From Bacteroides sp. (lineage in GTDB: Bacteria; Bacteroidota; Bacteroidia; Bacteroidales; Bacteroidaceae): a stretch of DNA of 64,000 nt. The notes under the pieces are model-generated. The model did no database searches, was not told where the DNA came from, and worked only from the letters and a program-made list of their open reading frames with translations. A program made the position numbers and the translations under genes. Location of the stretch: the NCBI GenBank assembly GCA_022648295.1, contig JALCME010000007.1:97114-161113 (forward strand), read 5' to 3'. Shown piece by piece: positions 62,928 through 64,000 of the stretch. Numbering within the stretch: the first letter of the stretch is position 1; each line of letters starts with the position of its first letter.

Positions 62928-63551
62928 ATGAAACTAAACACTATGCAGGTTTTTGAACATGGCTACATTGTTTTACCTAAAGTGGCTTTAAAAGCTCATT
63001 TAGCCTCCAAAAGACGGATTCCGGGAGATCTGGAAGTTATTTTAATTTTATTGATGCACGTAAACTATTCTGATACGGTGTATGACATTCACCATAAGGA
63101 AGTTTGCTGTCATAGGGGCGAGGCAGTGTACAATTTTACCCAATGGGCCAGGTTCTTCGGATGGACCCGTCCGCGTACCGTACGATTCTTTACCAGAATG
63201 AGGAAAGAAGGGATCATCCGGCTGATTTCCGAACAGCAAAGCATTCTCCACATTTGCGTGGTGGACTACGACATCTGGACAGGACAGAACCGGCTGGCAC
63301 GCGAACAGAAACAGACGCTATACGAACAGGAATTTCTGGAATTCTGGGAAAAATACCACAACACGCTCCACGTCAAGCGACGCAACATTGGCCGGGCACA
63401 GTCCGAATGGCGGAAACTCTCCGACGAAGACCGCCGGCTCGCCATCCAGCACATCGAGGACTTTTATTACAGCGTGGAGGACGTCCGTTTCATTCCTCAG
63501 GCATCCACCTATCTGGCAGATAAGGCCTTCCTAAATGATTTCGGTTACTAA
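62928..63551 (+). CDS. Putative wHTH replication-type protein
   Basis: A 207-aa cytoplasmic protein not recognised as a named family. Residues about 30-110 look like a winged helix (EAVYNFTQWARFFGWTRPRTVRFFTRMRKEGII in outline), as in replication initiators and DnaD-like proteins; the second half is charged and helical and resembles a DnaD-type tail (FWEKYHNTL; QASTYLADKAFLNDF). The G+C content is visibly higher than in the genes to its left. With the DnaB-type helicase gene 109 bases downstream, a helicase-loading or initiator role is inferred. Confidence 0.6.
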   Translation: MKLNTMQVFEHGYIVLPKVALKAHLASKRRIPGDLEVILILLMHVNYSDTVYDIHHKEVCCHRGEAVYNFTQWARFFGWTRPRTVRFFTRMRKEGIIRLISEQQSILHICVVDYDIWTGQNRLAREQKQTLYEQEFLEFWEKYHNTLHVKRRNIGRAQSEWRKLSDEDRRLAIQHIEDFYYSVEDVRFIPQASTYLADKAFLNDFGY

Positions 63552-63660
63552 TTACAGTCACTTAATACCAAAATATTACGGATGAAAAGATATTATAAAT
63601 ACATACAAAGTACTGAAATAGAGCATATTTTATTAAATAATTAAAATAAAAAGATTAACA

Positions 63661-64000
63661 ATGGATTACGTATCACCACAAGCTCCCGAAATAGAAGAAG
63701 CCGTCATAGGCGCCTGCCTCATAGAGCAGCAAGCCATCACACTCGTAGCAGACAAGCTCCGCCCCGAAATGTTCTACATCACCCGGCACGAAGAAATCTT
63801 CAAAACCCTCCTCGCCATGTATCAGGAAGGTACTAAAATTGACATCCTCACCGTGAAGGAAGAGCTGGCACGACGTGGCAAACTGGAAGCCATAGGCGGT
63901 CCGTTCGTCATAGCACAACTCAGTAGCCGGGTAGCCACATCCGCACACATCGAGTACCACACCGAAATCATCCGGCAGAAATACCTCCGCCGGGAAATGA
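63661..64000 (+). CDS. Replicative DNA helicase DnaB-type, 5' part (cut by the window edge)
   Basis: The first 113 codons of a helicase, starting MDYVSPQAPEIEEAVIGACL, the N-terminal domain of DnaB: EAVIGACLIEQQAI, then FYITRHEEIFKTLL, DILTVKEELARRGKLE and HIEYHTEIIRQKYLRR. The Walker motifs would lie beyond the window. The ATG follows an A-rich stretch. Its G+C content is higher than the window average. A second, element-borne DnaB is likely, since the gene sits with DUF4248 and a wHTH protein and not with housekeeping replication genes. Confidence 0.9.
   Translation, partial: MDYVSPQAPEIEEAVIGACLIEQQAITLVADKLRPEMFYITRHEEIFKTLLAMYQEGTKIDILTVKEELARRGKLEAIGGPFVIAQLSSRVATSAHIEYHTEIIRQKYLRREM

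Noticed and set aside
63673..63960. 95-codon minus-strand ORF
   Set aside because: It is antisense to the clear DnaB-type helicase start.

Overview
The window looks like a Bacteroides chromosome (phylum Bacteroidota). It has SusC/SusD pairs, lipoproteins with fimbrillin-like and BACON domains, a DUF6377 membrane regulator, DUF4248, and many exact matches to the Bacteroides -7 promoter element TAnnTTTG. No rRNA, tRNA, complete IS element or CRISPR array was seen.

Layout. 29-7559: copper P-type ATPase, DUF3298 lipoprotein, rsmG, an MBL-fold hydrolase and gcvP. 8157-11602: two lipoproteins with a shared fimbrillin-like N-terminal half, one carrying a DNA/RNA non-specific nuclease domain and the other a BACON domain plus a jelly-roll-like end. 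11755-17557: nitroreductase with no canonical start codon, HpaII-family restriction enzyme without a visible methyltransferase, CDGSH protein, YigZ, glycerate kinase, EamA transporter, flavodoxin-like reductase. 17746-24385: DUF2147 protein, TolC/MFP/MacB-like permease/ATPase exporter, LytS/LytTR-type two-component pair. 24446-31074: TonB-dependent receptor, AmpG/FptX-like MFS carrier overlapping hemN, then hemG. This reads as porphyrin or iron-chelate uptake joined to the last heme steps, with the exporter and sensor pair next to it. 31096-33282: a two-gene AAA ATPase + RloB-like operon, the best candidate for a phage-defence system, with its own promoter and a perfect palindrome beside it. 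33506-43205: C69 dipeptidase, a repeat-rich spacer, MarR regulator, ablA-ablB (N-epsilon-acetyl-beta-lysine osmolyte), LUD protein, MATE exporter, DUF3737, MalY/PatB-type lyase.

43489-56403 is carbohydrate territory: a GH51 arabinofuranosidase on the plus strand, and on the minus strand a polysaccharide utilisation locus (regulator, SusC, SusD, GH30, GH3) whose enzyme set fits beta-1,6-glucan. 56577-61637 holds two tandem fimbrillin-like lipoproteins, a small protein of unknown role and an OmpA-family protein. 62125-64000 holds DUF4248, a wHTH-like unknown protein and the start of a DnaB-type helicase, behind an AT-rich spacer with short direct repeats that resembles a replicon or mobile-element module.

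Three spacers carry degenerate tandem arrays with a 20-23 bp period (29428-29611, 35625-35712, 45818-45907), which no annotated feature explains. All family assignments are from reading the sequence; no database search was run.
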